From positions 496,001 to 560,000 of the forward strand of contig CP054178.1 in NCBI GenBank assembly GCA_015709595.1: DNA of 64,000 nt, written 5' to 3'. The position numbers and the translations under genes are program-made. The notes under the pieces were generated by a model. That model saw nothing but the letters and a program-made list of their open reading frames with translations. It was not told where the DNA came from and ran no database searches. This stretch comes from Phycisphaeraceae bacterium (GTDB lineage Bacteria > Planctomycetota > Phycisphaerae > Phycisphaerales > SM1A02). Shown here piece by piece: positions 15,673-23,567 of the stretch. The first letter of the stretch is position 1. Each line of letters begins with the position of its first letter.

Positions 15673-17616
15673 TCAGATCGGGGCCAGAACGTATCGATGG
15701 ATCGCCTTGGCGACGCCCTGATCGTCGTTGCTGGGCACCACCACGTCGGCCAGGTCGCGCACCAGCGGGCAGGCATTCTCCACCGCCACGCTGAAGCCGG
15801 CCCATTCGATCATCCCCGCGTCGTTGGGTCCGTCGCCGATCGTCATCACCTCATCCCGCGAGACGCCCAGCCGGTGCGCGAGGCGCTGCAGCGCGATGGA
15901 CTTGTCCACCATCGGGCTGACAATCTGAATCAGGTGCGGGTCGGTCAGGAACATGGCGATGCGGCGCTGCCGCCAATACCGATCGCGAATCATCTCCAGG
16001 ACGGGCGAGAGCCGCCCGGGGTCTTCCAGCAGCATCAGCTTGGTGATGGGTTGATCAAGGAACGAGTCGATGGGACCGACGTAGTCGGGGTCGAAGACGC
16101 GGCTGGTTTCAGTGTGGAACCTCGCATCCACGCGATCGGTGAACCAGCGGTCGAGAATCTCCACGCTCACGATGGTGTCGGGCAGAATCGCGCGTGCCTC
16201 GGCGATGATGCTCGACGCCAGCGCCGCATCCATCGACTCGTGATGCTGCGGCTTCTGTTCAACGGGATTCCAGACCACGGCGCCGTTGTAGTTGATCGTC
16301 GGACCGGAAAGCCCCAGGGTCTGCAGGATCGTCCGCATGGCTCGAGGCGGACGCGCCGTGGCGGGAATGACCACGCACCCGGCCCGGACGGCGGCGCGGC
16401 AGGCGTCGATCACGCCCTGGGACAGCCCGCCGTCGCTCCGCAGCAGCGTGCCATCCACGTCGATGGCGAGCAGCCGAACCCGGGCGGGCGGGCGATCCCG
16501 CCGAGGTCGATCCGGCGCTCGTGCGGACGGCGTCACCGCGGCGGCCGCCGCGCCGTCTCCCGCGGGACGGCCGGTGCCTGTTCCGCCCGTCGCCGGGGGT
16601 TCGGACGGCGTGATCGAATTGACGGTCTCGTTGATCTGGGCGATGACCCGCGTTGTCTCGCCGCTCCCATGCCGTTTGCGCCAGGCGGCGGCCAGGTCCG
16701 CCGCGGCGGACTCGATGTCGGGAAACAGGAACCCGTAGCCCTGCGACATCGCCACGCCCGGAATGATGTGCTGGCTCATCATCGCGTATCGCCCCAGTTC
16801 GCCCAGAACCAGCCGCAGCGCGAAGGGCGGCGTCGGCAGCCATGACGGACGATGATGCGATCGTGCAATCGCCGCCATCAGGTCACGGTTCCGGGCCGGA
16901 TTGGGCGACGCCAGGTTGATCGGACCCGCCACGCCCGGCCGCGACAGCGCCATCTCCACCAGACCGGTCACATCCCGATGATGCACCCACGGCATGAACG
17001 CGCGTCCCAGTCCGATGGGACCTCCGACGAAGAGACGGATCGGTCGCAGCAACTGGGAATAGGCGCCGCCGCGCTCGTCCAGCACGAGGCCGGTACGGAG
17101 CGCCACCACGCGCACCCCCAGATCGACGGCTCGGCTGGCCTCCCCCTCCCACCGCTCACAGAGGTCGGCGAGAAAATCGCCGGGGTCGGCCGCCCGAGGC
17201 GCGGATTCGTCCGTTTCGCGCTCGCCCGTCTCACCGTAGTACCCGACCGCGGAGCCGCTCAGCAGCACGCGCGGCCGCTTCGTGGCTCGTTGAATGGCCT
17301 GCACCAGGAGTCGGGTGGACTCGATCCGGCTGTTCACGAGTTCCTGCTTGTAGGGCCCGGTCCAGCGCCGGTCGGCGATTCCCGCGCCCGCCAGGTGAAT
17401 CACGCCGTCGCAGCCATTGATCGCCTCCTGCCAAGGACCGGGCCGCGTCGGATCACCCTCGACGACCTCCACGTTGGGGTTGGCGTCGGCGGCGAAAAGC
17501 CGCGCGGCACGGACGGCGTCGCGTGACAGCACGACCACCCGGTCGCCTCGCTCCAGACGATCCACCACCAGCCGACGACCGATGAGACCCGTGGCCCCTG
17601 TCAGGAAAAGCCGCAT
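15673..17616 (-). CDS. Fusion: TIGR01777-type sugar epimerase plus Cof-type HAD phosphatase
   Basis: A 647-residue two-enzyme fusion. Residues 1-312 are a short-chain-dehydrogenase-like epimerase of the TIGR01777/YfcH group: nucleotide-binding TGATGLIGRRL, GVIHLAGAGIADRRW, and the SAVGYYG active-site region (122-128). A linker rich in Pro, Gly and Ala (about 330-378) leads into a Cof-type HAD hydrolase (380-647) with motif I DVDGT (386-390), lysine motif KLML and motif III GDGPNDAGM. Cof-type enzymes dephosphorylate sugar or flavin phosphates. Both parts appear catalytically complete. The start is ATG 17616. Confidence 0.88.
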   Translation of the reverse strand: MRLFLTGATGLIGRRLVVDRLERGDRVVVLSRDAVRAARLFAADANPNVEVVEGDPTRPGPWQEAINGCDGVIHLAGAGIADRRWTGPYKQELVNSRIESTRLLVQAIQRATKRPRVLLSGSAVGYYGETGERETDESAPRAADPGDFLADLCERWEGEASRAVDLGVRVVALRTGLVLDERGGAYSQLLRPIRLFVGGPIGLGRAFMPWVHHRDVTGLVEMALSRPGVAGPINLASPNPARNRDLMAAIARSHHRPSWLPTPPFALRLVLGELGRYAMMSQHIIPGVAMSQGYGFLFPDIESAAADLAAAWRKRHGSGETTRVIAQINETVNSITPSEPPATGGTGTGRPAGDGAAAAAVTPSARAPDRPRRDRPPARVRLLAIDVDGTLLRSDGGLSQGVIDACRAAVRAGCVVIPATARPPRAMRTILQTLGLSGPTINYNGAVVWNPVEQKPQHHESMDAALASSIIAEARAILPDTIVSVEILDRWFTDRVDARFHTETSRVFDPDYVGPIDSFLDQPITKLMLLEDPGRLSPVLEMIRDRYWRQRRIAMFLTDPHLIQIVSPMVDKSIALQRLAHRLGVSRDEVMTIGDGPNDAGMIEWAGFSVAVENACPLVRDLADVVVPSNDDQGVAKAIHRYVLAPI

Positions 17617-17665
17617 GGGCGATCATATGAGGACAGGGGCCAAAGCGCCCGGGAAGACGGAGGGT

Positions 17666-17707
17666 CACCCAGCACTCCTTCCCCTGACGCCTTGATGCCC
17701 TGATACC
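17666..17707. repeat. Heptanucleotide array between nrdR and the epimerase fusion
   Basis: Imperfect 7-base units (CACCCAG, CACTCCT, TCCCCTG, ACGCCTT, GATGCCC, TGATACC) fill most of the 95-base gap between two minus-strand genes. They resemble the CCCAGTG/CCTGATG units at 4337-4371. Confidence 0.55.
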
Positions 17708-17711
17708 GCGC

Positions 17712-18203
17712 CTACGAGAACAGCTCCACCTGGTTGGGCAGGTTGCGCGGCCGCTGCTGCAGTTCGTTGAGTTCGCGTTCGACCTCTTCGAGCGTCTTGT
17801 AACCGTAGTACTCGATGGCGTAGCGGATGTAGGCGATCGGGTCGAGCTCACGAAGCCGCGCCGCGACGCGAAGCCCGATCTCGGAGCTGGGCACCTCGTG
17901 ATCAAACTCGCGGTGAACCTCGTCTTCGACGGCGCGGGCCAGATTCATCTTGGCCTCTTCGGAGATGGGGCGCTTCCCGCATGCCGCCTGGATGCCTCGC
18001 AGGATGTTCTCGAGATCAAAAGCGACGCGTGATCCATCCTTCTTGACCACCATGAGCCGGGCGGTGCGCTCCACGCGCTCGTAGGTGGTGAACCGTTTCT
18101 CGCACGCGAGGCATTCGCGGCGACGGCGCACCGCCGCCCCGTTCTCGCTGGCTCGGCTGTCGATGACCTTGTCATTGTCGGCGCCACAGTACGGACAAAT
18201 CAC
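17712..18203 (-). CDS. nrdR: Transcriptional repressor NrdR
   Basis: NrdR represses ribonucleotide reductase genes in response to ATP/dATP. The N-terminal zinc ribbon has Cys3, Cys6, Cys31 and Cys34, followed by the RFTTYERVE region. The ATP-cone begins near residue 50 (MVVKKDGSRVAFD) and extends to about 140. GTG 18203 is preferred because the family starts one or two residues before the first Cys and AGGGG lies 8-9 bases upstream; GTG 18212 is the alternative. Length (163 residues) is typical. A palindromic site resembling a NrdR box lies just upstream. Confidence 0.95.
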   Translation of the reverse strand: MICPYCGADNDKVIDSRASENGAAVRRRRECLACEKRFTTYERVERTARLMVVKKDGSRVAFDLENILRGIQAACGKRPISEEAKMNLARAVEDEVHREFDHEVPSSEIGLRVAARLRELDPIAYIRYAIEYYGYKTLEEVERELNELQQRPRNLPNQVELFS

Positions 18204-18217
18204 GGCCAGCACCCCTG

Positions 18218-18232
18218 CCCAATATATGGGCG
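18218..18232. promoter_or_regulatory. Possible NrdR box upstream of nrdR
   Basis: GCCCAATATATGGGC has matching 5-base arms around an AT core. The central CAATATATGG (18220-18229) agrees at nine of ten positions with the published NrdR-box core CWATATATWG. It lies about 15 bases before the chosen nrdR start, and a TACAAT that could be a -10 element lies just upstream of it. Only one box is seen, whereas NrdR usually binds two. Autoregulation is therefore a guess. Confidence 0.4.
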
Positions 18233-18312
18233 TAAAAACCCCCGCGACACCGACCCATTGTAGCGGGAAGCGGCGACGCGGGGGCTCTGAGAGTAGGAGC
18301 CGGGTTGGTCAA

Positions 18313-19851
18313 TCAGGGCGTCGAACCCTTCTCCCATCGGGCGCCCTGATTGGCCGCGTGATTCAGAACGCCCGCGAAGGCGTCCGCGGTCAGGACTTCC
18401 ACATGGCCGTCAGCGAAGAGGGCGGCGGTGTGCCGACGCGCACGAAGCATGGAGGCGTCGTACGCCAGGACGCGCTTCGACAAGTCAACGTTCGCGTTCA
18501 GATCAGTCGCCGCAGGATCGAACAGGATGTCCGCTTCACCCTCGGGCGCGGGACCGAACGGCGACGCGACACGGTCCGAAGTCAGGTAGCCGCGCTCGAC
18601 CAGCGCCTCGAGCGACGTCAGCGGCTCATCCGGCGTGGCCTGCTCGAACATCTGCACCGCCATGAAGAGATCGCGCAGGCGCGTCGTGGCGAGGCGAACG
18701 CGCGCCGCCTCGGCGCGGGCGGCGTCGTCGGGCATGGTGTTGGGCACGGGTCGCCAGCGCGGGTCAGTCGGTTCAGGATTGGTCCTTCCCCCGTGCAATG
18801 CATCGAGGATGGGCGTTTCCTGTCCCCCGGGGGCGCCAGTCCCAAGGCGCGCTGCGACCCCATCACCCTTCAGCAACTCGGCGAGGATCCACTGACACTT
18901 CTCGTGCATGCGCGCCGGAGCGTCGATGAACAGCCGTCCGTTGACCACCTTGGCCTGCGCCAGCGAGCCGCCGTTGTCCACCCACATCTCCGGCTCGACG
19001 AAGCCGGTCAGCAGCCCGATCACCTCGGCCACCGCCTCGTCATAAGGCGTCTCGAAACGGCCCCACATCGAGTCGATGATCGGCGTCAGGTCGTACGCCG
19101 CCAGCACCTTGCTGCGTCCGTCGAAGATCTCCTTCGGCCCGAACTCGATGAGATTCTCGCCATACCACCACGCCATGGGCGCGGTTCGGCTGAGCGAGCG
19201 TTCGAGCGAGTCCATCACGACCTTCAGTGACACGTTTCGCAGATCAAGCGTGATGGCCTGATCCGGGTGGATGCCGTAGTCCTCGAGCGCATCCCAGTGC
19301 ACCAGCACCGTCGAGTCGATGCGGTCATCCAGCGCCTCGAACACGACGCTGAGCGGCTCACCGCGATAGACGATGGCGTCGACGCGCTGATCGAGCGCCC
19401 TGGGCGGCGCGACGGCGCCGGTCGCCTGGTGAAACACCGATGGCTGCATGACGCCGCCCGGCTGCGCCATGTAGAAGGCCCCCGCCGCCGCCACGAGCAC
19501 GCCGCAACCGATCGTCAGTCCATGCATGATTCGTCTCCTGATGGGAAGGCGACCCGCCTCGTGAAAGCGACGGGCGAGGTCGGCCAGTGATCCAAGTTCA
19601 TCGAGAGCGGTGCGCACCGCCTCGTCATCATTCATGCCGCGCAGCGTCAGGTCGCGCGATCGTTCCAGCAGGTGCTCACGCAGCTCGCAGGCGATCGACT
19701 CGCGCTGGACGAGCGGCAGGCGCAGCATCCGATCGAGCATGGCGAGCCAGGCGTCGATCGACGCAGCGGATGGAGCCGCCGTACTGCCCGCCGGGCCGGT
19801 CTGACCCGTCGAACGGGTCGCTGACGACGTGATGTCAAGATTTCGCACCAT
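18313..19851 (-). CDS. HAAS-type membrane protein paired with PadR regulator
   Basis: A 512-residue membrane protein. Residues about 25-105 are a helical HAAS-like segment (LVQRESIACELREHLLERS), a signalling domain that typically partners PadR regulators. One membrane helix follows at about 110-130. The periplasmic part has a secretin/TonB-like short domain (RVDAIVYRGEPLSVVFEALDD), as used in anti-sigma-type sensors. The C-terminus ends with TAALFADGHVEVL, a motif of planctomycete surface proteins. ATG 19851 has GGAGGG 9 bases upstream; GTG 19857 is an alternative. It overlaps the padR stop, so the two are probably translationally coupled. Confidence 0.7.
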   Translation of the reverse strand: MVRNLDITSSATRSTGQTGPAGSTAAPSAASIDAWLAMLDRMLRLPLVQRESIACELREHLLERSRDLTLRGMNDDEAVRTALDELGSLADLARRFHEAGRLPIRRRIMHGLTIGCGVLVAAAGAFYMAQPGGVMQPSVFHQATGAVAPPRALDQRVDAIVYRGEPLSVVFEALDDRIDSTVLVHWDALEDYGIHPDQAITLDLRNVSLKVVMDSLERSLSRTAPMAWWYGENLIEFGPKEIFDGRSKVLAAYDLTPIIDSMWGRFETPYDEAVAEVIGLLTGFVEPEMWVDNGGSLAQAKVVNGRLFIDAPARMHEKCQWILAELLKGDGVAARLGTGAPGGQETPILDALHGGRTNPEPTDPRWRPVPNTMPDDAARAEAARVRLATTRLRDLFMAVQMFEQATPDEPLTSLEALVERGYLTSDRVASPFGPAPEGEADILFDPAATDLNANVDLSKRVLAYDASMLRARRHTAALFADGHVEVLTADAFAGVLNHAANQGARWEKGSTP

Positions 19852-19853
19852 GG

Positions 19854-20234
19854 TCACGCGCCCTCCCCTTCCGGCGCGGGCTGGGGCAGGAAGCGCTCAA
19901 TGAGCGACACGCCCGCCCGGTGCGATTCGATCCGCTGCGCCAGCCGCCGCCGACCCGCCGGGCTCAACTGGTACCACTTGCGGCGGCGCCCCTCGCTCCC
20001 GCTGTCGTCATCCGCACGATCCGAGCGAACCGCCTCCCAGGAAGCAGTAATCAACTTCTCCTTCTCCAACTGGTGCAGCAGCGGGTAGAGCACACCCGGC
20101 GTGAGGCGCATGGCGCCCTCCGACTGGGCGGCGACCCGCTTGATGATCGCGTAGCCGTACAGCGGCTCATCCGCCAGCACGGCGAGCACGATCAACTCCA
20201 GGGAATCCGTCTGCTTGGTTCGACCGAGAGGCAT
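19854..20234 (-). CDS. PadR-family transcriptional regulator
   Basis: A 126-residue winged-helix regulator. The hallmark region PLYGYAIIKRVAAQSEG (about 24-40) leads into LTPGVLYPLLHQLEKEKLI, the recognition helix and wing, and a KWYQLSPAGRRRL segment. PadR proteins of this short type repress small operons and often sit beside a HAAS-domain membrane partner, as here. ATG 20234 has AGGAG 6 bases upstream. The promoter contains an inverted repeat within its spacer (20256-20276), which suggests autorepression. Confidence 0.93.
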   Translation of the reverse strand: MPLGRTKQTDSLELIVLAVLADEPLYGYAIIKRVAAQSEGAMRLTPGVLYPLLHQLEKEKLITASWEAVRSDRADDDSGSEGRRRKWYQLSPAGRRRLAQRIESHRAGVSLIERFLPQPAPEGEGA

Positions 20235-20254
20235 GCGGTGCTCCTTCCATCGCC

Positions 20255-20283
20255 AATATATCCGTATTCGATATATCGGTCAA
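20255..20283 (-). promoter_or_regulatory. padR promoter with embedded inverted repeat (candidate operator)
   Basis: On the minus strand TTGACC (20278-20283) and TATATT (20255-20260) are separated by exactly 17 bases, a near-consensus sigma-70 promoter ending about 20 bases before the padR start. ATATATC and GATATAT (20256-20276) form a 21-base inverted repeat with a 7-base centre, and CGATATATCG (20269-20278) is itself a perfect palindrome. A repressor bound here would cover the -10/-35 region. PadR binding is inferred from position and from the TATCGATA-like sites known for related PadR proteins. Confidence 0.7.
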
Positions 20284-20455
20284 CAGAGTTCCGTCAAAGT
20301 TCCGAAAAAACGGCAGATTGGCCCGCACCGGGCGCGATCGGGAGACATCCGGGGAACTGTCTCGCGGATCGGGCGGATGGTCAGGGCATTCATCGCGTTT
20401 TCACTGGGGCGTCAACCCCCTCCTGAAGGGCGTCGATATCCACACGGGCCTACCC

Positions 20456-21421
20456 ATGCAGACGGAAGACACGCTCATTCTGTCCGACCTGCACCTCGGA
20501 CGCCCCGGGTTCGGCATTGCCTCGGCGGAAGGGCTGCGCCCGCTGTGGCGGGATGTGCGCCGCGTGATCTTCAACGGCGACACCGCCGAGGTGCATCATC
20601 CGCGGCACCGGGCCGTCGCCGCCCGAGAGACGATTCGGCTGCTCGACCTGTGCGAGCAGGACGGCGTCGAGCCGGTGCTGCTCTCGGGCAACCACGACCC
20701 CTACGTCAGCGATGTGCGCCATCTCGAACTGGCGAACCGTCAGGTGTTCATCACGCACGGCGACGTGTTCCACCCGGCCATCGCCCCGTGGAGTCCGCGG
20801 GCCGGTCGGATGCGGGCCGCACATCGCGCCGCCATGCAGGCCATGCGTCACGATGGCGGCGTCAACGGACGGCCTCGGCTGGGAGTCGAAGAGCAGCTTC
20901 GCGTCGCGCAGCACGCCTCGCACGCGGAATGGGACGAACTGGCCAGCGAGGCGCTGCATTCCACCGTGCGGGCCATGCTGACCCGTCCCTGGGCGGTGAT
21001 GCAGGTGCTGTGGTACTGGAACGCCTTTCCCAACCTCGCCGCGCGGTTCGCGGTCGAGCACGAACTGCCCGCCCGGTTTCTGATCACCGGGCACACGCAC
21101 CATCCTGGCGCATGGGAGACCGCCGGTCGCACCATCATCAACACGGGCAGTTTCGGCTTCCCCGGTCGTCCGCTCGCGGTGCGCATCGGTCGCCAGGCAC
21201 TCACGGTGCATCGCGTGATCCGCCACGGGGCGCGATTCGTCCTGGAAGAGTCGCCCCGGCGGCTCTACTCGCTCCGGCCCACGTCGGAGGATCGACCGCG
21301 CCCCATGGCCGCTGACACGCGTGAGGTGAGGTCGCGCCTGAGCGCCGAGGCGATGCGCGTCCCCGCCTCGAGCAGAGCATCCAGACGCACGCCGGTGGTC
21401 ACGCCCATCCGGTCGCAGTAA
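20456..21421 (+). CDS. Calcineurin-like metallophosphoesterase
   Basis: A two-metal phosphoesterase of 321 residues. The metal motifs are in order: SDLHLG (10-15), FNGDTAEVH (40-47), GNHD (78-81), ITHGDVFHP (99-107) and GHTHHPG near residue 220. The overall look is of the UDP-2,3-diacylglucosamine-hydrolase-like group, but the substrate is unknown. ATG 20456 is used because the motifs begin just after it; the ribosome site is weak. The last 50 or so residues, Arg/Ser-rich and unlike the core, overlap the end of the convergent HMG-CoA lyase gene by 157 bases, so the natural end may have been lost. Confidence 0.88.
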   Translation: MQTEDTLILSDLHLGRPGFGIASAEGLRPLWRDVRRVIFNGDTAEVHHPRHRAVAARETIRLLDLCEQDGVEPVLLSGNHDPYVSDVRHLELANRQVFITHGDVFHPAIAPWSPRAGRMRAAHRAAMQAMRHDGGVNGRPRLGVEEQLRVAQHASHAEWDELASEALHSTVRAMLTRPWAVMQVLWYWNAFPNLAARFAVEHELPARFLITGHTHHPGAWETAGRTIINTGSFGFPGRPLAVRIGRQALTVHRVIRHGARFVLEESPRRLYSLRPTSEDRPRPMAADTREVRSRLSAEAMRVPASSRASRRTPVVTPIRSQ

Positions 21422-22194
21422 TAGACGAGATCCTCGGTGGCCAGGTTCCCCGCCGCGCCGGGAGCGTACGGGCAGCCGCCCAGTCCGCCGCAGGAGGCGT
21501 CGAAACTCCGCACGCCCAGCCGCAGCGCCCGATCGGCGCACACCAGCGCGGTGCCCCGCGTGTCGTGCAGGTGCAGCGTGGTCGCCTCGGGCGCGAGGAG
21601 ACCCGCCAACCCCTCGTAGAGCCGGTCGATGTCATTCGGCACGGCGACGCCGATCGTCTCACCCAGGTCGATCTCATCGACGCCCATGTCCAGCAACTGC
21701 GCGGCGACCTCCCGCACCATGGCCGGGGCGATCGGCCCCTCAAACGGACACGCCACCACGCAGGAGATGTACCCCCGCACCGTCAGCCCCGACGCCTTCG
21801 CCCGGCGGACCACGGGCCGGAACCGCTCGATCGTCTCGGCGATGGAGGCGTTGGTGTTCCTTCGAGCGAAGGTTTCGCTGGCCGCGGTGAACACGGCGAC
21901 CTTGTCCAACTTCGTCTCCATCGCGCGGTCCAGGCCCGCCTCGTTGGGCACCAGCGCCGAGTACGTCACGCCCGGTCGTCGCGTGACGCCGGCCAGCACC
22001 TGAGCCGCGTCCGCCAGTTGCGGCACCCACTTGGGGCTGACGAAACTGGTGACTTCAATCTCCGCCACCCCGCTGGCGGAAAGCGCATCAATGTACGCCA
22101 CCTTGTGCTCGGTGGAGATGACGACCTTCTCGTTCTGCAGCCCATCGCGCGGGCCGACATCGGTGACACGGATGGAGTTGGGCACGTCGCTCAC
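21265..22194 (-). CDS. mvaB: Hydroxymethylglutaryl-CoA lyase
   Basis: HMG-CoA lyase cleaves HMG-CoA to acetyl-CoA and acetoacetate, the last step of leucine breakdown. The 309-residue TIM-barrel protein has the catalytic Arg in VGPRDGLQNE, the metal-binding His pair in LHLHDTRG, and the signature Cys in GGLGGCPYAPGAAGN. GTG 22194 shares bases with the stop codon of the upstream YgfZ gene (GTGA), so the genes are translationally coupled. The 3' end overlaps the convergent phosphoesterase. No acyl-CoA carboxylase genes of the leucine pathway are nearby. Confidence 0.95.
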   Translation of the reverse strand: MSDVPNSIRVTDVGPRDGLQNEKVVISTEHKVAYIDALSASGVAEIEVTSFVSPKWVPQLADAAQVLAGVTRRPGVTYSALVPNEAGLDRAMETKLDKVAVFTAASETFARRNTNASIAETIERFRPVVRRAKASGLTVRGYISCVVACPFEGPIAPAMVREVAAQLLDMGVDEIDLGETIGVAVPNDIDRLYEGLAGLLAPEATTLHLHDTRGTALVCADRALRLGVRSFDASCGGLGGCPYAPGAAGNLATEDLVYYCDRMGVTTGVRLDALLEAGTRIASALRRDLTSRVSAAMGRGRSSDVGRSE

Positions 22195-23483
22195 GTCGCA
22201 GTCCCTTTCTCAATAGGCCAGAACCGCAGCGACTGCACGACGGCGGCATACGCCGCACCCTCTGCATGCACCACCAGGCGCGTGCCCGGCGCGGCGTGAC
22301 TGGAGCGCACCATGCCGAAGGCGATCGGCGTCGCGCCGAGCATGGGGCTGAGCGTGCTCGAGGTCACCACGCCCACCTGCGGGCCGGGAGCATCGCTCAC
22401 AACCCCTGATTCCGGCAGCGCGAAGATCTGCGCCTCGGCCACGGGCAGTCCCTCGCCTTCCACGCGAAGCCCCACCAACTGCTGCTTCGGCCTGCCCAGA
22501 TGGTGCAGGCGCGAGACGACCTCCTGGCCCAGGTAGCAACCCTTGGTGAAAGACACACGCTGGTCCACGATGCCCGTTTCGTGAGGCAGCTCGGTCACGC
22601 CGAAATCCACGTTGAACAGCGGCGTGCCATGTTCGATGCGCGCGATGTTGTACGCATACCACCCCACAGGCCGGATGCGGCGCTTGCCTTCCGCCAGCGA
22701 CGCGTCCGAGTCCAGCAGCGCATCCCACGCGCCCACCACGGACTCGCGCGACACGAACAGTTCAAACCCCGGCTCGCCCGTGTCGTCGAATCGCACCGCG
22801 TGGATCGTGGCGCCGAAGATCTCGCCTGACCAGACGCCGCCGACCGGTGGCGCGGGCATCGGCGGTGCAGGCGTCCCGCCGGCCCACCGCAACACCTCCC
22901 ACGCGCGCGGGCCGTGGATCGACAGCCGGTGGAACGACTGCCGCGCATCCTCGAACACCACGTCCTCGGCGAAGGCGTAGGAGCCGAGCGACTGGATCGT
23001 CGGCCCGACCAGGTGCGCATCCACGTCGATCAGCAGGTCATCGGCACGCGCCATGAGCAGCAGGTCGGCCTCGATGCGGCCCTTGCGATTGAGCCAGAAC
23101 GATCGCACGCCGCGAGCCGTCTCCGCCGGGCCTGCCGCCAGTCCCCGCAGATCCTGCGTGAGCATGCGATGAAGAAAATCCACGCGATCCGCCCCCGTCA
23201 CGCGGATCACGCCTCGCTCTGGCCGGTCCATCAGCCCCGCCCCGCGGCGGATGGCGGCGTACTCCGCCTCCACCAGACCCCACGTGGCGACGATCTGCGT
23301 CGACTGGTCAGGCGGACCGTACGGGATCGTCTCGACTTCCGCCCGGAGCAGCAACGACGCGGCTTCGGTTTCTGAAATCACGCCGCCTGCCTGCGGCGCC
23401 GTCCCGCTTCGCCCGCCCCCCAGGGCGCGCAGCGACCGCGCGTAGTCATCGTGTCGGTTGCGAAGTGGCGAGGTTTCGGCCAT
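22191..23483 (-). CDS. ygfZ: YgfZ/GcvT-domain folate-binding protein
   Basis: A folate-dependent protein that helps iron-sulfur cluster assembly or repair. The 430-residue product is related to the glycine-cleavage T protein and carries the YgfZ signature KGCYLGQE with its essential Cys. Residues about 60-330 form the T-protein-like part and about 340-425 the barrel end. ATG 23483 is chosen because GGAGGG lies 9 bases upstream; the earlier in-frame ATG 23492 would abut that site directly. It is coupled to the HMG-CoA lyase gene. The N-terminal 40 residues are extra compared with short YgfZ proteins. Confidence 0.93.
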   Translation of the reverse strand: MAETSPLRNRHDDYARSLRALGGGRSGTAPQAGGVISETEAASLLLRAEVETIPYGPPDQSTQIVATWGLVEAEYAAIRRGAGLMDRPERGVIRVTGADRVDFLHRMLTQDLRGLAAGPAETARGVRSFWLNRKGRIEADLLLMARADDLLIDVDAHLVGPTIQSLGSYAFAEDVVFEDARQSFHRLSIHGPRAWEVLRWAGGTPAPPMPAPPVGGVWSGEIFGATIHAVRFDDTGEPGFELFVSRESVVGAWDALLDSDASLAEGKRRIRPVGWYAYNIARIEHGTPLFNVDFGVTELPHETGIVDQRVSFTKGCYLGQEVVSRLHHLGRPKQQLVGLRVEGEGLPVAEAQIFALPESGVVSDAPGPQVGVVTSSTLSPMLGATPIAFGMVRSSHAAPGTRLVVHAEGAAYAAVVQSLRFWPIEKGTAT

Positions 23484-23567
23484 GATCTGCATCCCTCCGG
23501 GGACCGCATGGTAGTCATGCGGTCCCCGGCGTCAGCCGTTCGCCATCAGCAAGAAACCAACAGCACC

